Part shown: in pieces, positions 17,058-25,964 of the stretch
How positions within the stretch are numbered: position 1 is the first letter of the stretch
Layout: every line of letters begins with the position of its first letter
Notes under the pieces: generated by a model
What the model was told of the DNA's origin: nothing
Seen by the model: the letters and a program-made list of their open reading frames with translations, nothing else
Databases searched by the model: none
Made by a program: the position numbers and the translations under genes
NCBI GenBank assembly: GCA_009774465.1
Contig: VSNT01000009.1
Coordinates: 1-49,014, forward strand
Source: Lachnospiraceae bacterium
GTDB taxonomy: Bacteria; Bacillota_A; Clostridia; Lachnospirales; Lachnospiraceae
DNA length: 49,014 bases
Reading direction: 5' to 3'

Positions 17058-17611
17058 TTAATCCTCTTTTTTCAGGCTGGAAGATTTTGCTCCAACTGCA
17101 GAATATCCTGCACAAAGCAAGGTTCCCAGAATACCGATAATGATAATGTTTCCTACAAATGCCCATGCACCCTGTACAAACACCTTATTTACAGGCTCTG
17201 CATAAATCAAAATATCCAGAATCGGCGCAACAACAATCCATGCAACTGCATTGGCGATCACCTGCACTACATTAAAGTGAATAATCATTTTGGAATCTCC
17301 AAAACCGCCTTCTTTAATGGCATATTTCTTTGCAAATATTCCGATTGCAAGGCCAACCACCGCATCAGGAAATACCCAGCTCCACCATACGCTGCCATAA
17401 AACATTGCATCCCCTAACGCATGTCCTAAAAGACCGATGACTGCGCCTACAACAGGCCCAAAAACAGCTGCCAGAAAGGCCATAATCGCCATACGGGCTG
17501 TAAATATGTATTGGGAATAGGGGTAGGAATCTGAATTTCCGTAAGTGCAACAAACAGTGCGGTTCCAATACCAATTGCAACAACTTCTTTAATGCCAAAT
17601 TTTAGTTTCAT
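17058..17611 (-). pseudogene. ECF transporter S component, UPF0397 family, broken by a one-base loss
   Basis: From the ATG at 17609-17611 (preceded by GGAGGAG) 39 codons read MKLKFGIKEVVAIGIGTAL and end in NTYLQP at 17495. The frame then shifts by one base, and the next 144 residues from 17492 continue the family (MAIMAFLAAVFGPVVGAV). Restoring one C in the CCC run at 17495-17497 gives CAG CCC CGT ATG, joining the parts as a normal 184-residue membrane protein. UPF0397 proteins are S components with a double ATPase and T subunit, exactly as here; the substrate is not established. The rest of the gene shows no decay, so a recent mutation or a sequence error is likely. Confidence 0.85.
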
Positions 17612-17667
17612 ATGAATCTCCTCCTCATAATTATATTATCTGGCTTAAGAATCCTCTGGATTCGCTT

Positions 17668-20600
17668 TTAGTATAACATAATCTCTTTCCCAAGTGCAAA
17701 AGAATATATGATTTTCTGTTTTACTTTTTTGCCCGTCAGTCTTGCTAATGCCTCGCCATAATAATCCAACTGAATCTGATATCGTTTTATCAGTTCCTTT
17801 TCCGAATGAACTGCGTCTGTTTTGTAATCTGCTACTACAATCTCCCCTTCCTCTTCAAAAAACACATCGATGATTCCCTGTATCAGCACCTGCTCCGTCT
17901 CGGGAAACTGTACGCCCAGCCGATCAGCCGAAAGTCCCAAAACAAAAGGCTGCTCTCTTTTCAGCTTCCCCTCCTGCCCGGCTTTTGCCATCCGGTATGC
18001 CAGAGGACTTTTTAAAAACTTTTCCACTTTAGGCAGGGAAATACTTTCCCGCCACCGCTTTTCCAGAACCTGCGACTCTACAAACTGATCCAGTTGGCGG
18101 GCCAGCTCCTCCCTGATTCCTTCTTTGTCTACTGCACTCTCCTTCGAAGTATTTTCTATCCGGCTTCTGCTTTTTTCTGTATCTGCATCCGGATTCATCC
18201 ATTTTAAAAAGTGGGAAAAGTCTAAAAGCTCCATAACCTTATGGTAAGCGCTTCCTCTGTCTGTCCCTGACATTCCCTCTCTGCTTTCAATAAAGGAAGG
18301 AATATAGGGCACAATTTCCGGCTCCTCAAACAGTGTCTTCGTAAAAGCGTCTCCCAGACTTGTCTCCATTCCACTATCTGCTCCTCCGCTTTCAATTGAC
18401 CGCTGTGGTAAATCATTCAGTCTCTTTTTCTTTAATTCCGACACTGTGGTTTTTATAAACAATCCGGATAAATACTGGTAAGGGTAGCTTCGGGAAAACT
18501 TGTCTGACAATTGTGTCATGATTTCATTTTCCTTATCAGTCATCAGGTCAGTATGACGGATCTTTGCAAGCAGCTTCTGTCTGCGCCCCATCTCTTCCGC
18601 TGCGTCTCTCACATCTTTGAAAAGGATCTCTCCCGGCTCGATCATTTTTACTTCTGACAGACTGGGAAAAATAAAATCCAGATAACATCCTGCACTGGCA
18701 AGCGTGGAAAATGCCACCTTTTCTCCCTGAGCATTTTCCTGACTTTCAAATTCCTTTTTCTGCTCCATCTGCATCCTAAACTTTTCCATGTCAGGTACCA
18801 TAGCAGTAAGAATCAGCTTTTCCTTTGCCCTGGTCATTGCCACATACAAAATACGGAGCTCTTCCCCTAATGCATCCAGTTTCATTTTAAGAGCCATTGC
18901 ATTTTTTTTCAGGGTGCTTCCCTTAATTCGAAGCCCGGTGTCGATATAATCTACGCCCACTCCCAGATCAATATCCGCAATCAGTCTGCCGCTGGTATCC
19001 TGCATGTTAAATTTTTTGGACAGCCCTGAAACAAAACACACGGGAAACTCCAGGCCTTTGCTTTTATGGATGCTCATAATGCGCACTACATCTGCATTTT
19101 CATCAAGTACATCCGCTTCTCCGTAGTCCACCTCATATTTTTCCAGTTGTTCTATGTACCGGAGAAAATGAAATAAACCATAGTAGCTGGTATTCTCAAA
19201 GGCTGCTGCGCGGGTTAAAAGCATCTCCACATTGGCTCTGCGCCGCTCTCCTCCCGGCCTGGCAGTCACATAATCCAGATATCCTGTGTCCTGCAAAATG
19301 TCCTGAATCAATTTGTGGATAGGCGTATATGCACTTTTTCTCCTGTAACCGGCAAGCATATTTAAAAAATCCTGCACCTTCTCCTGCAAATCTCCCTGAC
19401 AGGAAGTAAGTAGATCAAATAATGCACTTTCCTTATCCTTACTCCGCAAATCTGCAATTTCTTCTTCAGAAAACCCTCCAAAGAAAGATTTCAGCGTTCC
19501 ATAAAGAGGAATATCCTGTAAAGGATTATCTATAATTTTTAAAAACTGCAGCAGCACTTTAATCTCCACTGCCTGAAAATATCCTGTTTGGGATGAAACA
19601 TAGGCGGGAATTCCTTCTTTTTCAAGAATATTTTTAAATTCCTCCGCCCAGCCTGATGTGGTCCGCAGCAAAATCACTATATCGCTGTACTTAACCGGCC
19701 TTAACAGGCCGCTGTTTTTATCCGTCACCTGAAATTCACGGTACAAATCCCGTATTTTTCCGGCAATCATCTCCGCCTCCTGCTCCTTTACGGTAAGCGG
19801 TGAAGCTGAATCTTTCCCCATAACAATATATTCTGTCTCATAGGGAGAAATTTCTCCTGCCGCACCTTCCTCAGATTCAGGATACACTGCCCCCGGATAA
19901 AGAGCTGCCTCCTCATCATACTCCACGCCCCCTAGCTGTTTTCCCATAATCTGAAAAAAGAGCCTGTTAATGCTGTCAAGTACCTGGGGACGGCTTCTGA
20001 AATTCTTATGAAGGTCAATTCGTTGACTATTAGAGTCATCTTTGGAATAAGAATGATATTTTTCCATGAAAAGCTCCGGTCTTGCAAGACGGAACTTATA
20101 AATACTCTGCTTCACATCTCCCACCATAAAACGGTTAAAATGTTCCTCTTCCTCGCCGGAAATACTTTTTAATAAAAATTCCTGTACCAGATTGCTGTCC
20201 TGATATTCGTCAATGAGGATTTCATGAAAATGCTGACGGTATTCCCTGGCAGCTTCCGTAGGATAAGCGTCTCCATTTTCATCCTTATGTAATAGTATCT
20301 GTAAAGCCAGATGCTCCATATCATGAAAATCAATGATATTTTCCTGTCTTTTTTTCTCATCCAGCCTTTCCTTATATGCAATGACGAGACGTAATATCTC
20401 TTTCACACTTTCCGCCGCCTTTTGCATCCTGTCTGCCACCTGCTTTGGGGAGAGCAGAAGATATGCGTTCCGGATATCCTCCAGCTGCTTTTTCATTTCC
20501 TTACGGATCTGCTGCACTTTCTCCCTGCATACAGGATTGACCGTATCATCCTTTTTAGAAGGAAGCCTTCCAAAAGAAATTGCTTCAAAAGCCTCATAAT

Positions 20601-21408
20601 ATTCCTCAAGGCTGTCCGGCTTTAGAAGCCTTTCCAGCATTTCCCGCTCCTTTAAAAGAAGGGGACCATACATATAAGGCCCATCCGGTCTGTCACAAAT
20701 CCGAAGGGCCATATCCAGACTTTTAACACACTGCCCGCATATGGTGTGAATATATTCAATTAAAAACCTGCACCAGTCTGAATTTTCCAATTCAGTAACA
20801 TCTGTAATTTTATAATCTTCCGCACAGTCAGCAATCCATTCTTCCGGCCAGGGACAGCTCATGGAAAAGTCGTAAAGTCTGGTAATAAATTCCTCCAGTA
20901 ACTGATCTGTATTTCCGCCTGTAAAATACTCTACGCAGTGAAGAAATTTTTCCGACTTTTCCTGATATGCTTCCTCTAAAAGTTCCGCCATCACGTCCTG
21001 CTTTAACAGCTTTAATTCTCCCTCATCCGCCACCCGAAATCCCGGATCAAGCCCAACATCATTGAAATTATTCCTTATGATAAACAGGCAGAAGCTGTGA
21101 ATCGTGGTAATCTGGGCGTTATGTAAAAGAGACGCCTGCTTTTGAAGATGTATATTCTCCGGCTCCTTCTCTAATTGTCTGCTGATGGCCTGACCGATAC
21201 GTTCCCGCATTTCTGCTGCCGCCGCATTGGTAAAGGTCACTACCAGAAGCCTGTCAATATCCACAGGATGTTCCGCATCTGTAATCATACGTATGATACG
21301 CTCCACAAGAACTGCTGTTTTTCCTGAACCTGCTGCTGCGGAGACTAAAATATTTCTGTTCCTTAAATCTATGACCTTTTGTTGTTCAGGAGTAAATTTA
21401 ACTGCCAT
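17668..21408 (-). CDS. addA: AddA helicase-nuclease subunit
   Basis: The 1246-residue protein is a UvrD-type helicase with C-terminal nuclease. Walker A is AAAGSGKTAVLVER near residue 26, followed by HSFCLFIIR, IDEYQDSN, DVKQSIYKFR and the MSIHKSKGLEFPVCF and LYVAMTRAKEKL motifs. The nuclease end has VADYKTDAV and QLDYYGEAL, the PD-(D/E)XK core. With AddB it resects double-strand breaks for RecA. The ATG at 21406-21408 starts two bases after the addB stop; an in-frame TTG lies six bases further upstream. Length is normal for AddA. Confidence 0.95.
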   Translation of the reverse strand: MAVKFTPEQQKVIDLRNRNILVSAAAGSGKTAVLVERIIRMITDAEHPVDIDRLLVVTFTNAAAAEMRERIGQAISRQLEKEPENIHLQKQASLLHNAQITTIHSFCLFIIRNNFNDVGLDPGFRVADEGELKLLKQDVMAELLEEAYQEKSEKFLHCVEYFTGGNTDQLLEEFITRLYDFSMSCPWPEEWIADCAEDYKITDVTELENSDWCRFLIEYIHTICGQCVKSLDMALRICDRPDGPYMYGPLLLKEREMLERLLKPDSLEEYYEAFEAISFGRLPSKKDDTVNPVCREKVQQIRKEMKKQLEDIRNAYLLLSPKQVADRMQKAAESVKEILRLVIAYKERLDEKKRQENIIDFHDMEHLALQILLHKDENGDAYPTEAAREYRQHFHEILIDEYQDSNLVQEFLLKSISGEEEEHFNRFMVGDVKQSIYKFRLARPELFMEKYHSYSKDDSNSQRIDLHKNFRSRPQVLDSINRLFFQIMGKQLGGVEYDEEAALYPGAVYPESEEGAAGEISPYETEYIVMGKDSASPLTVKEQEAEMIAGKIRDLYREFQVTDKNSGLLRPVKYSDIVILLRTTSGWAEEFKNILEKEGIPAYVSSQTGYFQAVEIKVLLQFLKIIDNPLQDIPLYGTLKSFFGGFSEEEIADLRSKDKESALFDLLTSCQGDLQEKVQDFLNMLAGYRRKSAYTPIHKLIQDILQDTGYLDYVTARPGGERRRANVEMLLTRAAAFENTSYYGLFHFLRYIEQLEKYEVDYGEADVLDENADVVRIMSIHKSKGLEFPVCFVSGLSKKFNMQDTSGRLIADIDLGVGVDYIDTGLRIKGSTLKKNAMALKMKLDALGEELRILYVAMTRAKEKLILTAMVPDMEKFRMQMEQKKEFESQENAQGEKVAFSTLASAGCYLDFIFPSLSEVKMIEPGEILFKDVRDAAEEMGRRQKLLAKIRHTDLMTDKENEIMTQLSDKFSRSYPYQYLSGLFIKTTVSELKKKRLNDLPQRSIESGGADSGMETSLGDAFTKTLFEEPEIVPYIPSFIESREGMSGTDRGSAYHKVMELLDFSHFLKWMNPDADTEKSRSRIENTSKESAVDKEGIREELARQLDQFVESQVLEKRWRESISLPKVEKFLKSPLAYRMAKAGQEGKLKREQPFVLGLSADRLGVQFPETEQVLIQGIIDVFFEEEGEIVVADYKTDAVHSEKELIKRYQIQLDYYGEALARLTGKKVKQKIIYSFALGKEIMLY

Positions 21409-21410
21409 AG

Positions 21411-24400
21411 TCAATTTCCTTTCTCTCCCATTTCTTCCCGCATTTTAAAAAGCAGCTCTTCCTTTGGAGGACTTGGAAGCATACGCATATCATATCCTGA
21501 CGTTTTTTCTTCAAAGTCACAGATGCCTTTATATACACAATAGCTGCAGGATTGTCTGCCTCCCTGCTCACAGGGATTGACTGCAATAGTACCATTAAAA
21601 ATCTCCCTGCCGAACTGCCTTATTTTATGGCTGACAAACCGGGATACGGTTTCATAATCTTCCTTTGCTATGGTGCCTGACCTTAAAGAAAAACTGCCAT
21701 CTTTTTTTCGTTCCACAGGCACCACCAGAGATTTGTCCGTAAAATTTTTATCCAAAAGGCTTACCACCTTATCATCCTCGCTGACAATGCCATTGGTGCG
21801 CAGCTCCTTTAAGATTTCCTGATTGATTTCTTCTGCAGTCATCCCTTCCTTTGCACTTACAAGAGGATCGCTTACATGATAATAAAGAAGCGCCGCCGGA
21901 ACTACTTCCTTGCCCGGATGCTTCCTTTTTTCAATTTCAGAAGCCACATTCATATACACCACAAGCTGGAGCTGCAGCCCATAGTAAAGAGCCGCCAGAT
22001 CAAACTTACGGTTGCCGGATTTATAGTCAATTACCTTCACGTAAACATGCTCCTCATCTTCACATATATCAATCCGGTCAATCCGCCCCTTAAGCTTTAT
22101 TTTTTCCTTTTCCGAAAGGGCAATATTCACTGCGTCCAGTGCTTCCACTTTTGAAAAGGACATTTCAAAGGAAGCTGGAACAAAATCTCCCTCCCGAAGC
22201 TGTGCCTTTAACGTCCTGATGGTTCTTTTTAAAATCCGGTGCATCCGCTCTGTCATATATTCATAACGGGCGCTGCTGTATAAAACTGTCTCCCCGTAAG
22301 CAACTGTACAAGCCTCCAGCGCCTCCCTAAGAAGCCTGTCGCCCTCCTCCTCGGGAAAGTCAAACCAGGTATAATTGTTTTCTGCAAGTTTTCCTGCAAA
22401 CATTTCCAGCACCTGATGAAAAATATTCCCCATATCCACCTGTTCAAAAGCGTATTCATCCCGTTCCTTTAACATAAGTCCATATTGCAGGAAATGTGAA
22501 TAAGCACAGGCAGCATACTTTTCCAGACGACTGACGCTGTTTTCCAGCATACTTCCATAAAGGGCTCTGGCAATCGCCCTGGCAAGGGGTTTATGCTCAT
22601 ACCTGGCAAATGCCGCCTCCGCCAGTTTTTCTGCATATGCGCTGTATGTTTCATCTTCCGCATACAGACGGTACAGACTGTATAGCTCTTCCCTGGTCAA
22701 TCCGCCAGCTCTTCCTGATGCATAATCCCTTAATTCCTTTGCAAGCAAAGTTACTCCATCCTTCTTCCCCACAACGCCTGCAAAGGCGTTGTGTTTAATG
22801 CCTGCAAAACTGTTGTGGTCAATGCCTGCAACGTCAGTGTTATCAATTTCAGTTTTCCTGATTTCTATTTTGGGAAAAAGCTTTTTGATGGTTTCAATCA
22901 GATAAGACGGTCTTATGCTTTTCCCCTCGCTGCTTATCCTGGAATAAGAAAGATACAATCTATCCGAAGGTTTTGTCATATTCATATAAAGATACAGTCT
23001 TTGAATATACATCTGCTGTCTTGGCGTGGGCGCCAGTTCAAACTCTGACTGCTGTAAAAATTCCCGGTCAATATCCGATATAATCCCGCCTTTGCCTCCG
23101 CTTTTGGGAATGTTTCCATCATTTACCCCAAGAAAGAATAATACCTTTACCTGCTTTAGGCGGCTCCGCTCCATATCCCCTACCGCAATCCGGTCCACGC
23201 TTCCCGGAATAATCCCAACTTCAATTTCTCCAAATCCCGCATCTAAAATTTCCGCAAACTCTCTTAAGGTTATGGATTCTTTTGCAAGAAGCGCCATAAT
23301 CTGCTCCAAAAGCTCCATTACCAGCCGGTAGATCTGGGCATATTCCTTTGCCCGCTCCATTTCACCTTTTTCCTTGAAAAGCTGTTCATATCCCGCCAGT
23401 TTTTCCTGAATCCTGCCTGCCACAATAAAATCATACAGGGTTCTTACCATTTCTCCTGCTGTTTCCTGCTTGACCAAAAGAGGAGCAATTTGCTCCATAA
23501 GCCTGCTTCTGGTATGATTAATGCTCTCCAAAAGCTCTGGATTCTGCTCCTTTCCCTTCCTTACAAAGGACTGGCTCCATTTTTTCTTCCCCTTGATACC
23601 GCAGGCAAGTACATAATTTTCCAGACGGTCAATTTCCTCCGGTGAAAAATCGGCAAGTCCGCATCGCAGGTAATGAAAAACCGCCTCATAGGAAAAATGA
23701 TCCAAAACAATTTTCAGCGCGCTGCGAATAAACTCAATAAAAGGATTCAGCAAAAGTCCTCTCGTCCGGTCCAGAAAAACAGGAATATCATAGATAAGCG
23801 CTTCCCTCTCAAAGTAGTCTCCATAGGTTTCCAAATCCCCGGTAACCACTGCAATATCCCGATAGCAGTATCCTTCTTCCAGTACCAGTTTTTTAATCTG
23901 AATACATACTGCCTGAACTTCCAGCGCAGGATTAAGTGCTTCTTCTATAAAAATGCTGCTCTGCTCTTTATCATAAACTTTCGGCGGATACCGAAATAAA
24001 TTCTGCTCTAAATGGGCCATTGGCTTATTTTCCCTAAATCTGGGAAGCGGATTATTTTTCAGATAAATATCTTCTTTTTTCTCAATTCCTGCCTCTTTCG
24101 CCAGGCGACACAAATCTCCAACCGTCTTTTTACTTAAATAAAACAGTTCCTGCTCACCGCCGATTCGAAAGGGATCTTCTTTCCTGTCAATTGTTACAGA
24201 TATGATGACCTGCTTGGTCAATAGAAATAATTCCTGTATTAACCGATACTGAATTGCTGTAAAGCCGGTAAATCCGTCAAAAATAACTACACTGTTCTTT
24301 ACAATTTTTGACTTCGAAACCGCCCTTGTTAAAAGCTCCAGGGTTTCTTCTGTGGTAATGAATTTGTCCTTTATGTAATCGTTAAATCCCTGATAAATCA

Positions 24401-24881
24401 CTTCCAGATCTTTCAGTTTATAAAAAAGCGCTCCCCGCCCCTTTGCAAACTCGGCCAGCCCTGCCACCTCCTTTGTGGTAAGCCCATACTGCTTAAATTC
24501 TGAAATTGCCGATTTTACTTCATGGATATATCCGATCTTATTTAAATTCTTTCCCAGCACAGGCATTTCATCCTTAAGATCTGCCGCTACCTTTCTGAGC
24601 ACCAGACTTTTTCCTGTATCATCTAAAACCGGCTTTGAACCATAACCGGTTTCCTCAAAAATCCTGTGGGCAAGCCTGCCAAAGCTCAGTACATCAATAT
24701 TCATAATACCGCGGGACTTACTGGCGTTGACCAGATCTACCTGGGTTTGCATGGTAAACTGATCCGGTACCAGAAACAAAAAATTACGTTCCGGTTCCTT
24801 CTTTGCCCAAGTTGTAATGTCCTGATGAAGCTGCCTGCTCTTTCCAGCCCCTGAACCTCCGAAATAAAACTGTAACCCCAT
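21411..24881 (-). CDS. addB: AddB helicase-nuclease subunit
   Basis: The 1156-residue protein has Walker A GGSGAGKS near residue 8 and a C-terminal PD-(D/E)XK nuclease with VIDYKSGNRKFDL and YYGLQLQLVVYM. Four iron-sulfur cysteines are visible: one in AACAYSHFLQYG and the C-x2-C-x5-C of CSYCVYKGIC. AddB holds the inactive helicase fold that reads Chi and the second nuclease of AddAB. It is followed by addA with almost no gap. A three-fold eight-residue repeat in the middle (residues about 679-702) looks like an expanded loop rather than a domain. Confidence 0.95.
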   Translation of the reverse strand: MGLQFYFGGSGAGKSRQLHQDITTWAKKEPERNFLFLVPDQFTMQTQVDLVNASKSRGIMNIDVLSFGRLAHRIFEETGYGSKPVLDDTGKSLVLRKVAADLKDEMPVLGKNLNKIGYIHEVKSAISEFKQYGLTTKEVAGLAEFAKGRGALFYKLKDLEVIYQGFNDYIKDKFITTEETLELLTRAVSKSKIVKNSVVIFDGFTGFTAIQYRLIQELFLLTKQVIISVTIDRKEDPFRIGGEQELFYLSKKTVGDLCRLAKEAGIEKKEDIYLKNNPLPRFRENKPMAHLEQNLFRYPPKVYDKEQSSIFIEEALNPALEVQAVCIQIKKLVLEEGYCYRDIAVVTGDLETYGDYFEREALIYDIPVFLDRTRGLLLNPFIEFIRSALKIVLDHFSYEAVFHYLRCGLADFSPEEIDRLENYVLACGIKGKKKWSQSFVRKGKEQNPELLESINHTRSRLMEQIAPLLVKQETAGEMVRTLYDFIVAGRIQEKLAGYEQLFKEKGEMERAKEYAQIYRLVMELLEQIMALLAKESITLREFAEILDAGFGEIEVGIIPGSVDRIAVGDMERSRLKQVKVLFFLGVNDGNIPKSGGKGGIISDIDREFLQQSEFELAPTPRQQMYIQRLYLYMNMTKPSDRLYLSYSRISSEGKSIRPSYLIETIKKLFPKIEIRKTEIDNTDVAGIDHNSFAGIKHNAFAGVVGKKDGVTLLAKELRDYASGRAGGLTREELYSLYRLYAEDETYSAYAEKLAEAAFARYEHKPLARAIARALYGSMLENSVSRLEKYAACAYSHFLQYGLMLKERDEYAFEQVDMGNIFHQVLEMFAGKLAENNYTWFDFPEEEGDRLLREALEACTVAYGETVLYSSARYEYMTERMHRILKRTIRTLKAQLREGDFVPASFEMSFSKVEALDAVNIALSEKEKIKLKGRIDRIDICEDEEHVYVKVIDYKSGNRKFDLAALYYGLQLQLVVYMNVASEIEKRKHPGKEVVPAALLYYHVSDPLVSAKEGMTAEEINQEILKELRTNGIVSEDDKVVSLLDKNFTDKSLVVPVERKKDGSFSLRSGTIAKEDYETVSRFVSHKIRQFGREIFNGTIAVNPCEQGGRQSCSYCVYKGICDFEEKTSGYDMRMLPSPPKEELLFKMREEMGEKGN
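22776..22847. repeat. Three in-frame 24-bp repeats inside addB
   Basis: Units at 22776-22799, 22800-22823 and 22824-22847 all begin GCCTGCAA and mostly end AAT. They encode three successive eight-residue units of the FAGI-x-HN type between the helicase-like and nuclease parts of AddB. The length of 24 bp keeps the frame. Confidence 0.8.
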
Positions 24882-24908
24882 AATATCTCCTGTTATTTAA
24901 TCTTCTGC

Positions 24909-25718
24909 TTATATGTATGGTATCATTTCTTTTACAGAATCAAAAATTAAATCAGGATATATTTTTTCTTTTTCAATATCCTGAAGTCCTGCTTCTCCAC
25001 TTAAAACCAGAATTCCTGTATACCCATTATTTACGCCTGCCGCCACATCCGTATAAAGCCGGTCTCCCACCATAGCGGTCTGCTGTTTGCTTACTCCGCC
25101 GCGCTTTGCCAGGTAATCCATAATATCCCCGTTTGGCTTTCCTATGATATGATCTGGAAATCTGCCTGTAGAAGCATGAATAAAAGCGTGAATTGCCCCT
25201 GCATCAGGAATAAATCCTGTTTCCGTGGGACAGTTATAATCCGGATGAGTGGATATATAGGGAAGTCCCGCCCTTACCAGATCACAAACCCTGCACATTT
25301 TTTCATAGGTAAGCGTAGTGTCAAAGCCCACCACTACCACCTGCGCATCCCTGCCGGCTAAAGCAATTCCTTCTTCCTCAAATTCCGCCTTTAACAGCTC
25401 ATTGCCAAGCAGAAAAACTTTTTTCCCCGAAAAATTTCTTTTCAGATAATCAATGGCAGCCTGCCCCGAAGTAACGATTTTACCTTCATCAATCTTAAGT
25501 CCCATCCTGCCAAGCTTTTCCACATATGCCTGAGGATTTTTCGAAGAATTATTAGTGAGAAACATATACTTCTTTCCGGCCTTTTCCATAGCCTTAAGAA
25601 ACTCCTGCGCCCCATCAATCCACTTCTCTCCCAAATAAATTGTCCCATCCATATCCAATGCATAACACATGATATTTTTCAAAATTCCCTTATCATCCCT
25701 GTTCACCTGGGGTATCAT
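24909..25718 (-). CDS. HAD-IIA family phosphatase (NagD/PGP-like)
   Basis: The protein of about 269 residues has HAD motif 1 in LDMDGTIYLG, motif 2 in FLTNNSSKNP, motif 3 Lys in GKPNGDIMDYL and motif 4 in MVGDRLYTDVAAG. The cap between motifs 2 and 3 is of the IIA type, as in NagD and AraL. These enzymes remove phosphate from small sugar phosphates or damaged metabolites; the exact substrate is unclear. Several starts are possible: I favour the ATG at 25716-25718, while one seven codons upstream and one 16 codons downstream also fit. It stands alone between addB and the palindromic element. Confidence 0.88.
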   Translation of the reverse strand: MIPQVNRDDKGILKNIMCYALDMDGTIYLGEKWIDGAQEFLKAMEKAGKKYMFLTNNSSKNPQAYVEKLGRMGLKIDEGKIVTSGQAAIDYLKRNFSGKKVFLLGNELLKAEFEEEGIALAGRDAQVVVVGFDTTLTYEKMCRVCDLVRAGLPYISTHPDYNCPTETGFIPDAGAIHAFIHASTGRFPDHIIGKPNGDIMDYLAKRGGVSKQQTAMVGDRLYTDVAAGVNNGYTGILVLSGEAGLQDIEKEKIYPDLIFDSVKEMIPYI

Positions 25719-25761
25719 TTCCTCATTTCTCCTTATCATCCCTCATATACTTTCAACAAGA

Positions 25762-25958
25762 AATTGCAATAAGTAGTGGGAATATTCAGGCAATCGTTCT
25801 GTGAAAAGCCTTATGCACCATGTAGGCAAGACAATAGAAGGCAGGAGGGACACTTCCCGACTGACTTCTGCCCTATTTGGCTTGACGGAATGTCTGGTGC
25901 AACAGAATTTGAACAGAACGATTGCCTGAATATTCTTTTCACAACTTATCCTGCAATT
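25762..25958. repeat. 197-bp imperfect palindrome (MITE-like or structured RNA)
   Basis: A perfect 23-bp inverted repeat joins 25780-25802 with 25913-25935. Outside it AATTGCA at 25762-25768 faces TGCAATT at 25952-25958 and the segments between also pair imperfectly. Inside it TGCACCA (25814-25820) faces TGGTGCA (25895-25901), an imperfect stem continues inward, and GGGA-CACT-TCCC (25847-25858) closes the tip. The whole would fold as one long hairpin filling the spacer between the aminopeptidase and the HAD gene. No reading frame of note lies inside. Confidence 0.85.
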
Positions 25959-25964
25959 CCTTTA

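Noticed and set aside
17053..17166. N-terminal extension of 38 residues on the double ECF ATPase.
   Set aside because: It overlaps the S component gene, has no resemblance to ABC proteins, and the later ATG has its own ribosome site and begins the conserved domain.
22776..22847. A short CRISPR-like array of 24-bp units.
   Set aside because: The units are directly adjacent with no spacers and lie in frame inside addB; no cas gene is in the window.
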